This document shows positions 46,797 to 55,319 of a DNA stretch of 64,000 nt, one piece after another; positions within the stretch are counted from its first letter, which is position 1, and every line of letters begins with the position of its first letter. A model generated the notes under the pieces. It did no database searches and was not told the DNA's origin. It saw only the letters and a list, made by a program, of their open reading frames with translations. The translations under genes were made by a program, and so were the position numbers. Source of the stretch: Roseibium algicola (GTDB lineage: Bacteria > Pseudomonadota > Alphaproteobacteria > Rhizobiales > Stappiaceae); contig NZ_CP019630.1 in the NCBI RefSeq assembly GCF_001999245.1, positions 2,844,501-2,908,500 on the forward strand, in the 5' to 3' direction.

Positions 46797-47438
46797 CTAG
46801 ACCGGCAGGGTTTCCCGGCCCTGTTTTTTCACCTTGTACCAAGCCCAGAAGAGACGGGCGGCAACGGCGCGGTGCGGTGTCCAGGCCTCGGCGATGACGT
46901 CGAGTTCTTTTGGTGCCGGACGTTCTGCCAAGCCGAGGGACTCCTGAACCGCGACTTGCAAGGCCAGGTCGCCGCTCGGGAAGACATCAGGATGTCCCGC
47001 GCAGAACAGCAGGAAGATATCCGCGGTCCAGCGGCCAATACCCTTTATCTCGCATAATGCGCGGTGGGCTTCATCCGCCGGCGCCTGTGCCAGATGAGCC
47101 AGGTCGAGACCATTGCCGCATGCTTCTGTCAGCGCGCGCAAGGTCTGGATTTTCGGTCGGGACAGGCCGACGCCTGCCAGTTCCTCGTCGGTGAAGGTTG
47201 CCAGGTTTTCTGCCGTTAGCGGCGCAATCAGCACCTGAAGGCGCGCGAAGATGGCAGCCGCGCTGGCAACCGACACCTGCTGTCCGGTGACAATCTGTGC
47301 AAGACCTTCAAAATCGGCCGCGCGTCGGCGCAAGGGGATCGGGCCTGCTGTTCCTGCAATTTCCTGCAGGCGCGGGTCGAGACGGATCAGCGCCTTGAGA
47401 CCGGCTTCGATGTCTTCTTCGGTGGTAATCGGGGTCAT
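46797..47438 (-). CDS. DNA-3-methyladenine glycosylase II (AlkA-like)
   Basis: 213 residues. The helix-hairpin-helix of the HhH-GPD family is LCEIKGIGRWTADIFLLF, and the catalytic Asp follows in VFPSGDLALQVA. The enzyme removes alkylated bases from DNA. It lacks the N-terminal domain of E. coli AlkA, as many proteobacterial short forms do. Confidence 0.9.
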   Translation of the reverse strand: MTPITTEEDIEAGLKALIRLDPRLQEIAGTAGPIPLRRRAADFEGLAQIVTGQQVSVASAAAIFARLQVLIAPLTAENLATFTDEELAGVGLSRPKIQTLRALTEACGNGLDLAHLAQAPADEAHRALCEIKGIGRWTADIFLLFCAGHPDVFPSGDLALQVAVQESLGLAERPAPKELDVIAEAWTPHRAVAARLFWAWYKVKKQGRETLPV

Positions 47439-47565
47439 GTCGGCGGGGCTTGTCCGTAGATGTCTTGAACTGCCGGGCGATACTGTCTCTTGCGCGGCGG
47501 CTGGGGAATGATAGGTAGGACTTCACTCATCAGCCCGCTCCGCGTCAACAGCCTTTGCCGATCTC

Positions 47566-48450
47566 ATGACCCAGCCCGTGTTCCGCTTTGCTCCTTCGCC
47601 CAATGGGCACTTGCATCTGGGGCATGCGCTTTCGGCTCTCCTGAATGCGCGTGCAGCCGTTGCGCTCAGTGGCCGGTTTCTCGTGCGGGTGGAAGATACC
47701 GACCAGACCCGGTGCACGCCGGACCTGGAACGGGAGATGTTCGAGGATCTCGCCTGGTTGGGCGTGCCGCTTGATGAGCCCGTGTTGCGCCAATCGGAAA
47801 ATTTTCCGCAATACCGGGCAGCCCTGGAAAAGTTGCAGGACATGGGCCTGGTATATCCCGCATATCTGACCCGTGCTGAAATCAAGGCGTTCGTTTCTGC
47901 CAAGGAAGCCAATGGAGAAAACTGGCCGCGGGATCCCGACGGTGCGCCGCTTTATCCTGGCGATGCCGCGGTTCTTTCCGCGGAAGAGCTCAGGAGCCGG
48001 GCGGCCAGCGATGCGCCGTTCTCACTGCGTCTCGACATGCAGCGCGCCCTCGCGCAGATCGGAAGGGCGCTGTCGTGGCAGGAAACGGGGGCGGAAGGCG
48101 AAAGCCTGTTTGCCGAACCTGTCGCGGTGCCTGTCGAGGCGGCAGCGTGGGGTGATGTGATCCTTGCCCGCAAGGACACGCCGACGAGCTATCATCTGTC
48201 GGTGGTGGTCGATGATGCCAGGCAGGGCATCACCGATGTGCTGCGCGGACAGGACCTTTATCACGCAACCAGCGTGCACAGGGTCCTGCAGGAACTGCTC
48301 GGCCTGCCGTCACCGGTCTACCGGCATCACAGGCTCGTCCTGGGGGCGGACGGACGCAAGCTCTCGAAGTCCAGCAAGGACACCAGTCTCCGGTCGTTGC
48401 GTGAGGCCGGCATGACCCATGCCGAATTGCGCAAGAGGATCGGGCTCTAG
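47566..48450 (+). CDS. gluQ: Glutamyl-Q tRNA(Asp) synthetase
   Basis: 294 residues, a glutamyl-tRNA synthetase without the anticodon-binding half. The HIGH motif is HLGH in PSPNGHLHLGHALSAL and the KMSKS loop is KLSKS. It glutamylates queuosine in tRNA(Asp). The zinc-binding cysteines of E. coli YadB (a CxC next to VYP) are absent here: the chain reads GLVYPAYLTRAEIKAF, so no zinc is expected. Converges on the AEC transporter gene. Confidence 0.92.
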   Translation: MTQPVFRFAPSPNGHLHLGHALSALLNARAAVALSGRFLVRVEDTDQTRCTPDLEREMFEDLAWLGVPLDEPVLRQSENFPQYRAALEKLQDMGLVYPAYLTRAEIKAFVSAKEANGENWPRDPDGAPLYPGDAAVLSAEELRSRAASDAPFSLRLDMQRALAQIGRALSWQETGAEGESLFAEPVAVPVEAAAWGDVILARKDTPTSYHLSVVVDDARQGITDVLRGQDLYHATSVHRVLQELLGLPSPVYRHHRLVLGADGRKLSKSSKDTSLRSLREAGMTHAELRKRIGL

Positions 48451-48462
48451 CGCGTTCAGGGA

Positions 48463-49437
48463 TTAGCGCAGGCTCATGCCGAACCAATGATCCAGGAACC
48501 AGATCCACAAGCTGGCTGTAACGATGGCGCAGAGCGTGGTCATGGTAATCGCATTTGCGGACATGGAATGGCCAGTGCCGTAGCGGTTGGCGAAAATATA
48601 GGCGTTTACACCCGTCGGGCAGCTGGCCGTCAAGGTCGCAACGGCTGTCCACAGAGGCGGCAGGTGGAACACGAAAGCCCCGAAACTAAAAACGACGATC
48701 GGCATCAGCAGCATCTTGATGATGCTGAGGATCAGTCCTGGCACGATATTGCCGCGCATGCCGTATTGCACGAGGCTCATGCCCAGTGACAGCAGTGACA
48801 AGGGCAGTGCCGTGGCGGCGATGCGGCTGATAACGTCGAGACCGATCTCCGGCAGCTCCAGGCCTGTCTGCCGCCAGATAAAGGCGGCGACGATGGTGAC
48901 GACGAGGGGGTTCTTCACCAGGCTTTTTCCGGCTCCCATCAACAGTTGGGAAATGGGAGGGGAGGCCGTGCCGTTGTCGATTGCAGCTGCCCGCTCCATC
49001 ATCACCGCCATCAGTACTGTCATCGTGGCCAGGTGGATCGAGATGATCAGCAGCAGCGGGGCCAGGCCTTCGTCGCCGTATACCGAGGCGACCAGTGGCA
49101 GGCCTACCAGAATCGTGTTGGCGAAGGCGGCGGATATCCCGCCGATTGCGCTTGCCCGGGCGTCGCGGCCGAAACCCTTGCGAATGATCAGCGATCCGAG
49201 CAACCAGGCAAAGCCGACGCCGATAAAGTAGGTTGCCCAGAGCGCCAGCGGAACACCCGCGCTGAGGTCAGCGCCGATCAGCGATCGGAAGATCAGCACC
49301 GGGATCGCCACGATATAGACGAACTGCCCGAGTGCTTCGCTGATGCTCTGGTTCAGAATGCGGGTTTTGGCGAGGCAGTAGCCAATGCCGATCAGCAGGA
49401 AAACCGGGGCGACGATCGTAAGTGTTTGAGCAAGCAT
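48463..49437 (-). CDS. AEC family transporter
   Basis: 324 residues, about ten membrane helices in two inverted halves (first: TIVAPVFLLIGIGYCLAKT; late: NAYIFANRYGTGHSMSANAI). Matches the auxin-efflux-carrier/malonate permease family, which moves small organic acids. Substrate not predictable. Confidence 0.88.
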   Translation of the reverse strand: MLAQTLTIVAPVFLLIGIGYCLAKTRILNQSISEALGQFVYIVAIPVLIFRSLIGADLSAGVPLALWATYFIGVGFAWLLGSLIIRKGFGRDARASAIGGISAAFANTILVGLPLVASVYGDEGLAPLLLIISIHLATMTVLMAVMMERAAAIDNGTASPPISQLLMGAGKSLVKNPLVVTIVAAFIWRQTGLELPEIGLDVISRIAATALPLSLLSLGMSLVQYGMRGNIVPGLILSIIKMLLMPIVVFSFGAFVFHLPPLWTAVATLTASCPTGVNAYIFANRYGTGHSMSANAITMTTLCAIVTASLWIWFLDHWFGMSLR

Positions 49438-49613
49438 CTATGCGGCAACCCAAAGGCTGTTTCCGGTTGATTTGGGACTGGGTGCAGGTGGATGCCGGTC
49501 TGGATGGACAGCGGCCACACGGCAAGGTAAGCAGAATTTCGACCAACTTGGCTTTTTGGCGCGTGTCTGGCAAGCCCGGTTGAGACCCATTCAGGCGAAG
49601 GACCTCCGGCCGC

Positions 49614-50777
49614 ATGGCAAATCATGACGAGGACAGCGTCAAACTTGCGCTTCTGGCCCACGATCTCAGAACGCCGCTTGCCGCCATGCGCCTGACGGCG
49701 GAGCTGATCGGCACCGGTCCGCTGAACGGGACACAAAAAGATCAACTGTCGATCCTCATTCGCTCCATCGATGCACTTACGCAGATGACGGGCGAGCTTG
49801 TCACGGCTGCCGAACCGGGATCGCAAGCGGAAACAAGACCCAGTCGGATCGCCGATGTCGTTTCGGAAATCGCCGACCTCTTCCAGGTCGCGGCCGAAGC
49901 AAAAAACCTGACCTTGACGCTGAAAATAGACGACGAGGCCCGCGAGGCGGTTACATCAAGTGGTGGGACACTGCGCCGGGTGATCACGACATTGCTGGAC
50001 AATGCTGTCAAATACACTGCTGAGGGCGGGGTCACGGTCGAAGTTCGCGCAGCCGGCCACAAATCGGAGGATGCCTCCGGTCAGGGCGATCCGTCCTCCA
50101 TCCTGATTTCCGTTGCAGACAGCGGCCCCGGGATCGAGCCTGAAGAAGGTGCACGGCTGTTCCGGCCCTTCGTCCGGGGCCGGCACGGCCGGGAAACCGC
50201 GCCTGGAACGGGTCTCGGTCTTTGGGGGACGGCGCAGTTCGTCCGGGACATGAATGGCCGGTTGACACTGGCGCGTTCCGAGACCGGCGGCAGCCGGTTC
50301 AATGTGGAAATTCCGCTCGGCGAGGGCGATGACGGCCTGTTGCAGGCCGAGGCAGACCAGCATGGAACATCGGCAACATCCGAAGATGCGTCTGTCACCG
50401 GGCCCTTGTCGGCGCATGTGCTTATTGTTGATGACAACGAGACCAATTGCCGTCTGCTGGCAGCGCTGCTGGAATCCTTCGGCATTTCGTCGGAGGCCGC
50501 CAGATCGGGCGAGCAGGCTGTCGGTCTCGTTCAAAAGAGCGACTTCGATGCCGCGTTGCTCGATCTGCACATGCCCGGCATGAGCGGTGTCGAAACGGCC
50601 GAGGCGCTCGGATCTCTGCGCCCGGACCTGCCGCTGATCGCCGTGACGGCGGCTCTGGAGTCTGTTGGCGACACGCGTTTGCGGGATGCGGGGTTCCGGG
50701 AAATCCTGACAAAACCCCTGTCACCTGCCGCCCTTTTCGAGGCGATGAAACTGGCGAGCGGACGCAGAGCGGGCTGA
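49614..50777 (+). CDS. Hybrid histidine kinase/response regulator without sensor domain
   Basis: 387 residues. The phospho-acceptor His is in LLAHDLRTPLAAMRLTAEL, only about 18 residues from the start, so no input domain or membrane helix exists. The ATPase has N-box TLLDNAVKYT, G1 DSGPGIE and GTGLGLWG. A receiver domain follows from about 265 with DDNETN, phospho-Asp in ALLDLHMPGMSG and Lys in ILTKPLS. The kinase is soluble and must sense through partners. No cognate output gene is adjacent. Confidence 0.92.
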   Translation: MANHDEDSVKLALLAHDLRTPLAAMRLTAELIGTGPLNGTQKDQLSILIRSIDALTQMTGELVTAAEPGSQAETRPSRIADVVSEIADLFQVAAEAKNLTLTLKIDDEAREAVTSSGGTLRRVITTLLDNAVKYTAEGGVTVEVRAAGHKSEDASGQGDPSSILISVADSGPGIEPEEGARLFRPFVRGRHGRETAPGTGLGLWGTAQFVRDMNGRLTLARSETGGSRFNVEIPLGEGDDGLLQAEADQHGTSATSEDASVTGPLSAHVLIVDDNETNCRLLAALLESFGISSEAARSGEQAVGLVQKSDFDAALLDLHMPGMSGVETAEALGSLRPDLPLIAVTAALESVGDTRLRDAGFREILTKPLSPAALFEAMKLASGRRAG

Positions 50778-50796
50778 GGGCCACACCTTACGGCCT

Positions 50797-51567
50797 CTAT
50801 CCTGTCAGGGCTGTTTCATCTCGGCGCAGGGTCAGAACCTCGACACCATCGGCGGTAACGGCGACCGTGTGTTCGAACTGCGCCGACAGCTTGCCGTCTT
50901 TGGTCACAACCTTCCAGCCGTCCTCTTCGGTTGAAACCCGGCTGGTGCCCTGGTTGATCATCGGCTCGACGGTGAAGACCATGCCTTCGCGCAATCTCAT
51001 GCCCGTTCCGCGCCGTCCGAAATTCAGTACGTTGGGCTCCTCGTGCATTTCACGGCCGATGCCGTGCCCGCAATAGTCGCGCACCACCGAGTAGCCGTTC
51101 TTCTTGGCGTGTTTTTCGATTGCATGGCCGATATCGCCCAGATAGGCGCCCGGCTTTACCTGCTCGATCCCTTTCCACATCGCTTTCTGGGCAACACGCA
51201 CCAGCCGTCTTGCGGCCGCACTGGCGTTTCCGACCACATAGGTCTTGCTGGAATCGGCAATGAAGCCGTCCTTTTCGAGCGTGATATCCAGATTGATGAT
51301 GTCGCCGTCGCGGATGATCTCGTTCCGGTCCGGAATGCCGTGGCAGACGACCTGGTTGATTGAGCAATTCAGCACAAATTCAAAGCCGTATTGCCCTTTG
51401 CTGGCCGGACGGGCGGCAAGGTCCTCGGTTATGAAACGCTCCACCATGTCGTTGACGGCGAGTGTCGACATTCCGGCAAGGTCAACGCCATCGAGCATCT
51501 CGAAGACGGAGGCGAGCAACCTGCCCGAGTTGCGCATGAGTTCCAGTTCTTCGGGGGTCTTGACCAT
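50797..51567 (-). CDS. map: Type I methionine aminopeptidase
   Basis: 256 residues from the ATG at 51567 (MVKTPEELELMRNSGRL). It removes the initiator Met. Metal ligands are in NLDITLEKDGFIADSS, the His in YCGHGIGREMHEEPN and the Glu residues in GMVFTVEPM and STEEDGW. The start is one base after the stop of the ParD-like gene, so the two are coupled. Confidence 0.93.
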   Translation of the reverse strand: MVKTPEELELMRNSGRLLASVFEMLDGVDLAGMSTLAVNDMVERFITEDLAARPASKGQYGFEFVLNCSINQVVCHGIPDRNEIIRDGDIINLDITLEKDGFIADSSKTYVVGNASAAARRLVRVAQKAMWKGIEQVKPGAYLGDIGHAIEKHAKKNGYSVVRDYCGHGIGREMHEEPNVLNFGRRGTGMRLREGMVFTVEPMINQGTSRVSTEEDGWKVVTKDGKLSAQFEHTVAVTADGVEVLTLRRDETALTG

Positions 51568-51568
51568 G

Positions 51569-51775
51569 TCAGGCAACCGCCGCATCTGCTGAGGGAGCCT
51601 GAGCTGCGTCGAGCTGCATCTTGATGATGTCGCTGAAGGACAGGGTCGGGTTGGCCTCGGCCAGCATTCCGATCTTCATCCAGAATTCGGCCTGCGCATT
51701 GATGGAGCGGCACATGACGGTGCTGGCCCGGCGGATTTCCTCGTGCAGACCCTCGTCGATCTTGACGATGCCCAT
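51569..51775 (-). CDS. ParD-like antitoxin family protein
   Basis: 68 residues (MGIVKIDEGLHEEIRRAS). The body matches the ParD_like family: a short strand, then helices (VMCRSINAQAEFWMKIGMLA and NPTLSFSDIIKMQL), as in ribbon-helix-helix DNA binders. No ParE toxin is adjacent; the gene runs straight into map. An imperfect palindrome lies just upstream and may be its operator. A regulator of map is more likely than a toxin partner. Confidence 0.75.
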   Translation of the reverse strand: MGIVKIDEGLHEEIRRASTVMCRSINAQAEFWMKIGMLAEANPTLSFSDIIKMQLDAAQAPSADAAVA

Positions 51776-51803
51776 GACTGTCTCCCGAAATGGATGGATA
51801 TAT

Positions 51804-51819
51804 GAAACGTATATGTTTC
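51804..51819. promoter_or_regulatory. Palindromic operator candidate upstream of ParD-like gene
   Basis: GAAAC-GTATAT-GTTTC; CGTATAT also occurs twice in direct order (51808-51814 and 51819-51825). It lies 29-44 bases before the start codon and overlaps the likely promoter. Confidence 0.45.
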
Positions 51820-51892
51820 GTATATAGCCTTCGATCTCGGATCCCGCAAGCCGGGTTTTGAGTTGGGATATCGGATGAACGCGATGCGGTCT

Positions 51893-52579
51893 TCAGGCGT
51901 CCGTTTCAACCAGGTTTCCGGCTGCCTCGAGGGCCTGTTCCAGCCGGTCGTCGCCCCAGTAGAGGTCTCCACCTGGAATGACGAAACTCGGTGCGCCGAA
52001 GATGCCGAGTTTCTCGGCTTCGGTAACGGCCGCGCGCAGGCTTATCTTGTTTTCCCGGCTTTGGGCGGTTGACAGGGCCGTCCGGGCCGGGGCGCCGATT
52101 TCCAGCAGCAGTTCGGCCATCAGGCTTTCGTCGGCGATGTTCAGCCCCTGTCCGAATTCAGCGATGAAGACCGCACGGGTAAAGGCCCCTATCCAGGGCT
52201 GGTTCTGTGCTGCGTGTGCGATCCTGGCGGCCAGCAGTGCGTCCTGGGGAAAGGGAGACGGCAATGTGAACGGCAGGCCGTATTGCCTGCAAAGCCGTTC
52301 CATGTCACGCCACATGTAGTGGCCCTTGGCGGGATACAGGTTGAAGGGAGAAGTGGGCCAGCCCTGCTTCTTGAAGATCGGACCGAGCAAAAATGGCCGC
52401 CAGGCGATCTCAACGCCATAGTCGCTTGCCAGCGTTTCGATCCGCATGGCCGAGAGATAGCTGTAGGTGGATGCAAACTCGTACCAGAATTCCACCACCG
52501 GTTTCCGGTCCTGCCGCAATGACACTATATTCGTGCCGGTAGGGGCCGCAGGCGGCTGACTGTTTTTCACATTCCGCAT
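51893..52579 (-). CDS. 2-hydroxychromene-2-carboxylate isomerase family protein (DsbA fold)
   Basis: 228 residues from the ATG at 52579 (MRNVKNSQPPAAPTG); the longer frame runs into the divergent gene. VEFWYEFASTYSYLSAMRIE is the kappa-class GST/DsbA-like start with Ser in place of the active-site Cys, and GIFGAPSFVIPGGDLYWGDD is the cis-Pro loop and C-terminus of the family. Uses glutathione to isomerise aromatic intermediates; real substrate unknown. Confidence 0.85.
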   Translation of the reverse strand: MRNVKNSQPPAAPTGTNIVSLRQDRKPVVEFWYEFASTYSYLSAMRIETLASDYGVEIAWRPFLLGPIFKKQGWPTSPFNLYPAKGHYMWRDMERLCRQYGLPFTLPSPFPQDALLAARIAHAAQNQPWIGAFTRAVFIAEFGQGLNIADESLMAELLLEIGAPARTALSTAQSRENKISLRAAVTEAEKLGIFGAPSFVIPGGDLYWGDDRLEQALEAAGNLVETDA

Positions 52580-52651
52580 CTCCGCAAAATCTGAACCGGC
52601 CGGTTTCAGGAAGGGATTGGATCGGGCAATCGGATGCGTTAAAGAGCAGCC

Positions 52652-53512
52652 ATGACGCAAACCCAGCCCCAGCAGCATAATCCCAAGACCGGACTGAGCA
52701 AACTATCCATCTGGTGCATTAACCATTCGATGGTGTGCGTTGGGCTTTATATCTGCCTTGTGTCCCTGTTCTTTCTGGCGTTTCCCGGCGTCGATCTCTG
52801 GGCGAGCGGGCTTTTCCATTTTGGCGATGAGGGCTTCAAGGCCGAGAACGTCGCGTTCTTGCGCGATGTCCGGCATCTGGGACCGTTTCTTGTCCGGGTG
52901 ATTGCGATCGTCTGCGTGGCGGTTCTGCTCATCAAGCTGCTGGTGCCGGGCCGTCAGCCGCTGATGCCACTGCGTCAGCCGGTGTTCCTGCTGTCGACGC
53001 TGATCCTTGGGCCGGGGGTTCTGGTCAACCTGATCCTGAAAGACAACTGGGGCCGCCCGCGGCCCCGCAATGTCGAGATCTTCGGTGGGGATCTGCCGTA
53101 CCAGCCGGTCTGGAAAATCTCGAACTATTGCGACAGCAACTGTTCGTTCGTGTCCGGGGAAGGGTCGGCTGCCATGTGGCTGGTGGCAGCAGTTACCTTG
53201 CTGGTGCCCGCAACCTGGCGCAAGGGCGCACTCGTCTTTCTGATCCCGCTCGGCCTGATCCTGTCAGCCAATCGGGTGGCTTTCGGCGGGCACTTCCTGT
53301 CCGATACGCTGTTGTCCTGGGGCGTGACGCTGTTCCTGATCCTGGCGATCCACCAACTGCTTTATCGCAAGACCCCACCGCTGGTGAGCGATCGCCAGCT
53401 TGACGAGTGGTTCACCGTGAAGGGGCGGCGCTTGCAGCGGGTGTTGCAACGGCTGGCGGTTCGGGCGCGCCGGGCACTTCGCGGCATCGGTCGCGTTTTT
53501 GCCGAACGCTGA
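52652..53512 (+). CDS. PAP2-family membrane phosphatase (LpxE-like)
   Basis: 286 residues with about six membrane helices. The three PAP2 motifs are KDNWGRPRP, CSFVSGEGSA and NRVAFGGHFLSD, which contain the catalytic His and Arg residues. The SGEG variant in place of SGH means the usual middle His is missing: the general-acid His of PSGH is replaced by Glu in VSGEGSA. Such proteins remove phosphate from lipid A or other lipid phosphates in the periplasm. Confidence 0.82.
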   Translation: MTQTQPQQHNPKTGLSKLSIWCINHSMVCVGLYICLVSLFFLAFPGVDLWASGLFHFGDEGFKAENVAFLRDVRHLGPFLVRVIAIVCVAVLLIKLLVPGRQPLMPLRQPVFLLSTLILGPGVLVNLILKDNWGRPRPRNVEIFGGDLPYQPVWKISNYCDSNCSFVSGEGSAAMWLVAAVTLLVPATWRKGALVFLIPLGLILSANRVAFGGHFLSDTLLSWGVTLFLILAIHQLLYRKTPPLVSDRQLDEWFTVKGRRLQRVLQRLAVRARRALRGIGRVFAER

Positions 53513-53520
53513 CGAACACT

Positions 53521-53781
53521 CTACTTCTTGCGTGGTCTTGTGCGTTTCAGGATGCGGGCAAAGCGCAATGGCGAGCGGTCTTCCACCCAGGTAATGGCAT
53601 CATTGAGCGGCGGCGTCTTGCGTCTTCGGCTGCGTAGCATGCGTGCCGCGCTCCGGTTCGTGCCGACAATGACAATCATGCCGAGCGCAAGCAGGGGGAC
53701 GCCGGTCGGGATCGGCAGCCAGACCGTTACCAGCCCGGCCAGGATCAGCGCAGCCGCGAGAGACCACCACAGAATTTTCAT
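53521..53781 (-). CDS. Small PGPGW-like membrane protein
   Basis: 86 residues from the ATG at 53781 (MKILWWSLAAALILAGL). Two hydrophobic segments flank LPIPTGVPLLALGM, similar in place to the PGPGW motif of a small membrane family. The C-terminus is strongly basic (LRSRRRKTPP, LKRTRPRKK). Function unknown. The frame is open to 53883 but the added part looks non-coding. Confidence 0.6.
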   Translation of the reverse strand: MKILWWSLAAALILAGLVTVWLPIPTGVPLLALGMIVIVGTNRSAARMLRSRRRKTPPLNDAITWVEDRSPLRFARILKRTRPRKK

Positions 53782-53901
53782 TTTGGTGCCAAGGAAGTCG
53801 TGCAGATCAGACACCCATACACCGGTGTCTGAGACGGATTTATGAACCCGTGCCCGGCAATCCCCGGCTTGTCGTGTGGTCAAGCAGCGTGCCTGGCTTT
53901 G

Positions 53902-54360
53902 TCAGGCGCTCGTCATCAGGTCCTTAAGGAGACGTTGACCGCCAGTCCGCACGAGCTGGTACACCTGTTCAAAGCCGTCCGGGCCGCCGTAGTAGGGATC
54001 GGGAACATCCTGCGGCGGTCCGTTCAAAAGCAATCGAAGCCGGGGGCTGCTCGCTCCGCCCATGCGCTTGAGGGCCGCGAGATTGTCCCTGTCCATGGCG
54101 ACGATGGTGTCGAAGCGGCGGAAATCGTCTGCCCGTACCTGCCGTGCCCTTTGGGCGGAGATATCGACCTCATGCCGCGCGGCTATCTCGATCGAGCGTG
54201 GGTCCGGTGGATTGCCGATGTGCCAGGCACCGGTTCCCGCGCTATCGACCACGAAACTGTCTGCCAGTCCTGCCTCCTGCACGATGTCCCGGAAGACGCC
54301 TTCCGCAAGTGGCGACCGGCAGATGTTGCCAAGGCAAACGAAGAGGACGGCGTGGGGCAA
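53902..54360 (-). CDS. Low-molecular-weight protein-tyrosine phosphatase
   Basis: 152 residues from a TTG at 54360 that has AAGGA eight bases ahead; a GTG at 54420 would add 20 residues. Catalytic P-loop [10 protein letters not shown] (Cys-x5-Arg) near the N-terminus and the acid in VPDPYYGG at the C-terminus. Removes phosphate from tyrosine in proteins or small arsenate-like anions. No kinase gene nearby. Confidence 0.9.
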   Translation of the reverse strand: MPHAVLFVCLGNICRSPLAEGVFRDIVQEAGLADSFVVDSAGTGAWHIGNPPDPRSIEIAARHEVDISAQRARQVRADDFRRFDTIVAMDRDNLAALKRMGGASSPRLRLLLNGPPQDVPDPYYGGPDGFEQVYQLVRTGGQRLLKDLMTSA

Positions 54361-54494
54361 GCGGGTTATCCTTGAAACAGGCGCCAAGCGGATGCTGGCA
54401 GCCCGCCATTGGGCTGACACAGAACTGGATTAGGTGCACGGCAGGCAGATGGCTCGTTTTCGAGCCCGGCCGTTACGCAAAACAGGAGGACCAG

Positions 54495-54794
54495 ATGGTT
54501 GAACGACTGAAGCCGGAAGACCGCGCCGCCGGATTGAACGATCTGCCGGGCTGGCACATGTGCGAAGACCGGGAGGCGATATCGAAATCCTTCAAGTTTC
54601 ACAATTTCCGCGAAGCCTTTGCCTTCATGACCCAGATCGCGCTGGTGGCGGAAAAGATGAACCACCATCCCGAATGGTTCAATGTCTATCGCAGTGTCGA
54701 TATCACCCTGTCGACCCATGACGTTGGCGGTCTCAGCAAACTGGACCTCCAGCTTGCGGCGGATATCGACAAGATTGCCGGCAAGATTCAGTGA
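54495..54794 (+). CDS. phhB: Pterin-4a-carbinolamine dehydratase
   Basis: 99 residues from the ATG at 54495 ([16 protein letters not shown]) with AGGAGG upstream. The active-site pattern is [20 protein letters not shown] with [12 protein letters not shown]. It dehydrates 4a-hydroxytetrahydropterin to recycle the cofactor of phenylalanine hydroxylase, or acts in cofactor salvage. No hydroxylase is adjacent. Confidence 0.93.
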   Translation: MVERLKPEDRAAGLNDLPGWHMCEDREAISKSFKFHNFREAFAFMTQIALVAEKMNHHPEWFNVYRSVDITLSTHDVGGLSKLDLQLAADIDKIAGKIQ

Positions 54795-54826
54795 CACTTC
54801 AAGCCGGGTGCTGATCGTTTGTTGAT

Positions 54827-55117
54827 CTAGCCGCCCTTGGTCAGCACGAACCGGTGGCCGCCCTCTATGCGCTCTGCTTCCAGCAGGGTATGGCCCTGCT
54901 CGTTGCAGAAATGGGGAATGTCGATTTCCGCCATCGGGTCCGTGGTCAAAACGGTCAGTTGCTCGCCGCTGGATAACCGGGTGAGGGCCTTGCGGGTCTT
55001 GAGCACGGGCAGCGGGCATTTCAGGCCCTTCAGATCGAGTGTCGTTCCGGTCGTCAACAAAGTCTCCGTTTCAGGGGCGCCGGTGGTGGGTCGAATTTTC
55101 TTCCCTTTGTTGGCCAT
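54827..55117 (-). CDS. Sulfurtransferase TusA family protein
   Basis: 96 residues. After a 25-residue N-terminal extension comes LDLKGLKCPLPVLKTRKAL, the CPxP motif with the sulfur-carrying Cys, and the two-layer fold end HTLLEAERIEGGHRFVL. Carries persulfide for tRNA thiolation or cofactor assembly. It converges on phhB. Confidence 0.88.
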   Translation of the reverse strand: MANKGKKIRPTTGAPETETLLTTGTTLDLKGLKCPLPVLKTRKALTRLSSGEQLTVLTTDPMAEIDIPHFCNEQGHTLLEAERIEGGHRFVLTKGG

Positions 55118-55319
55118 TCATACAAGATTAGGAAGTCAAAACTAGCCTGATTTGCCGGTGTCGTCGGGGTGCAGGGATGAAAACCGTCCCAGGCGGCAAG
55201 CCAGGTGGGTCCGGTTCCGGAATGACGGCTGTCGCAAAGGCGCACCCGCAATCCGCCGGCAGGGTTTAACTGCAAGAAACAGCTTCTTCAAAGGTGCGGG
55301 ACGATTGCATGGTGCAGGA

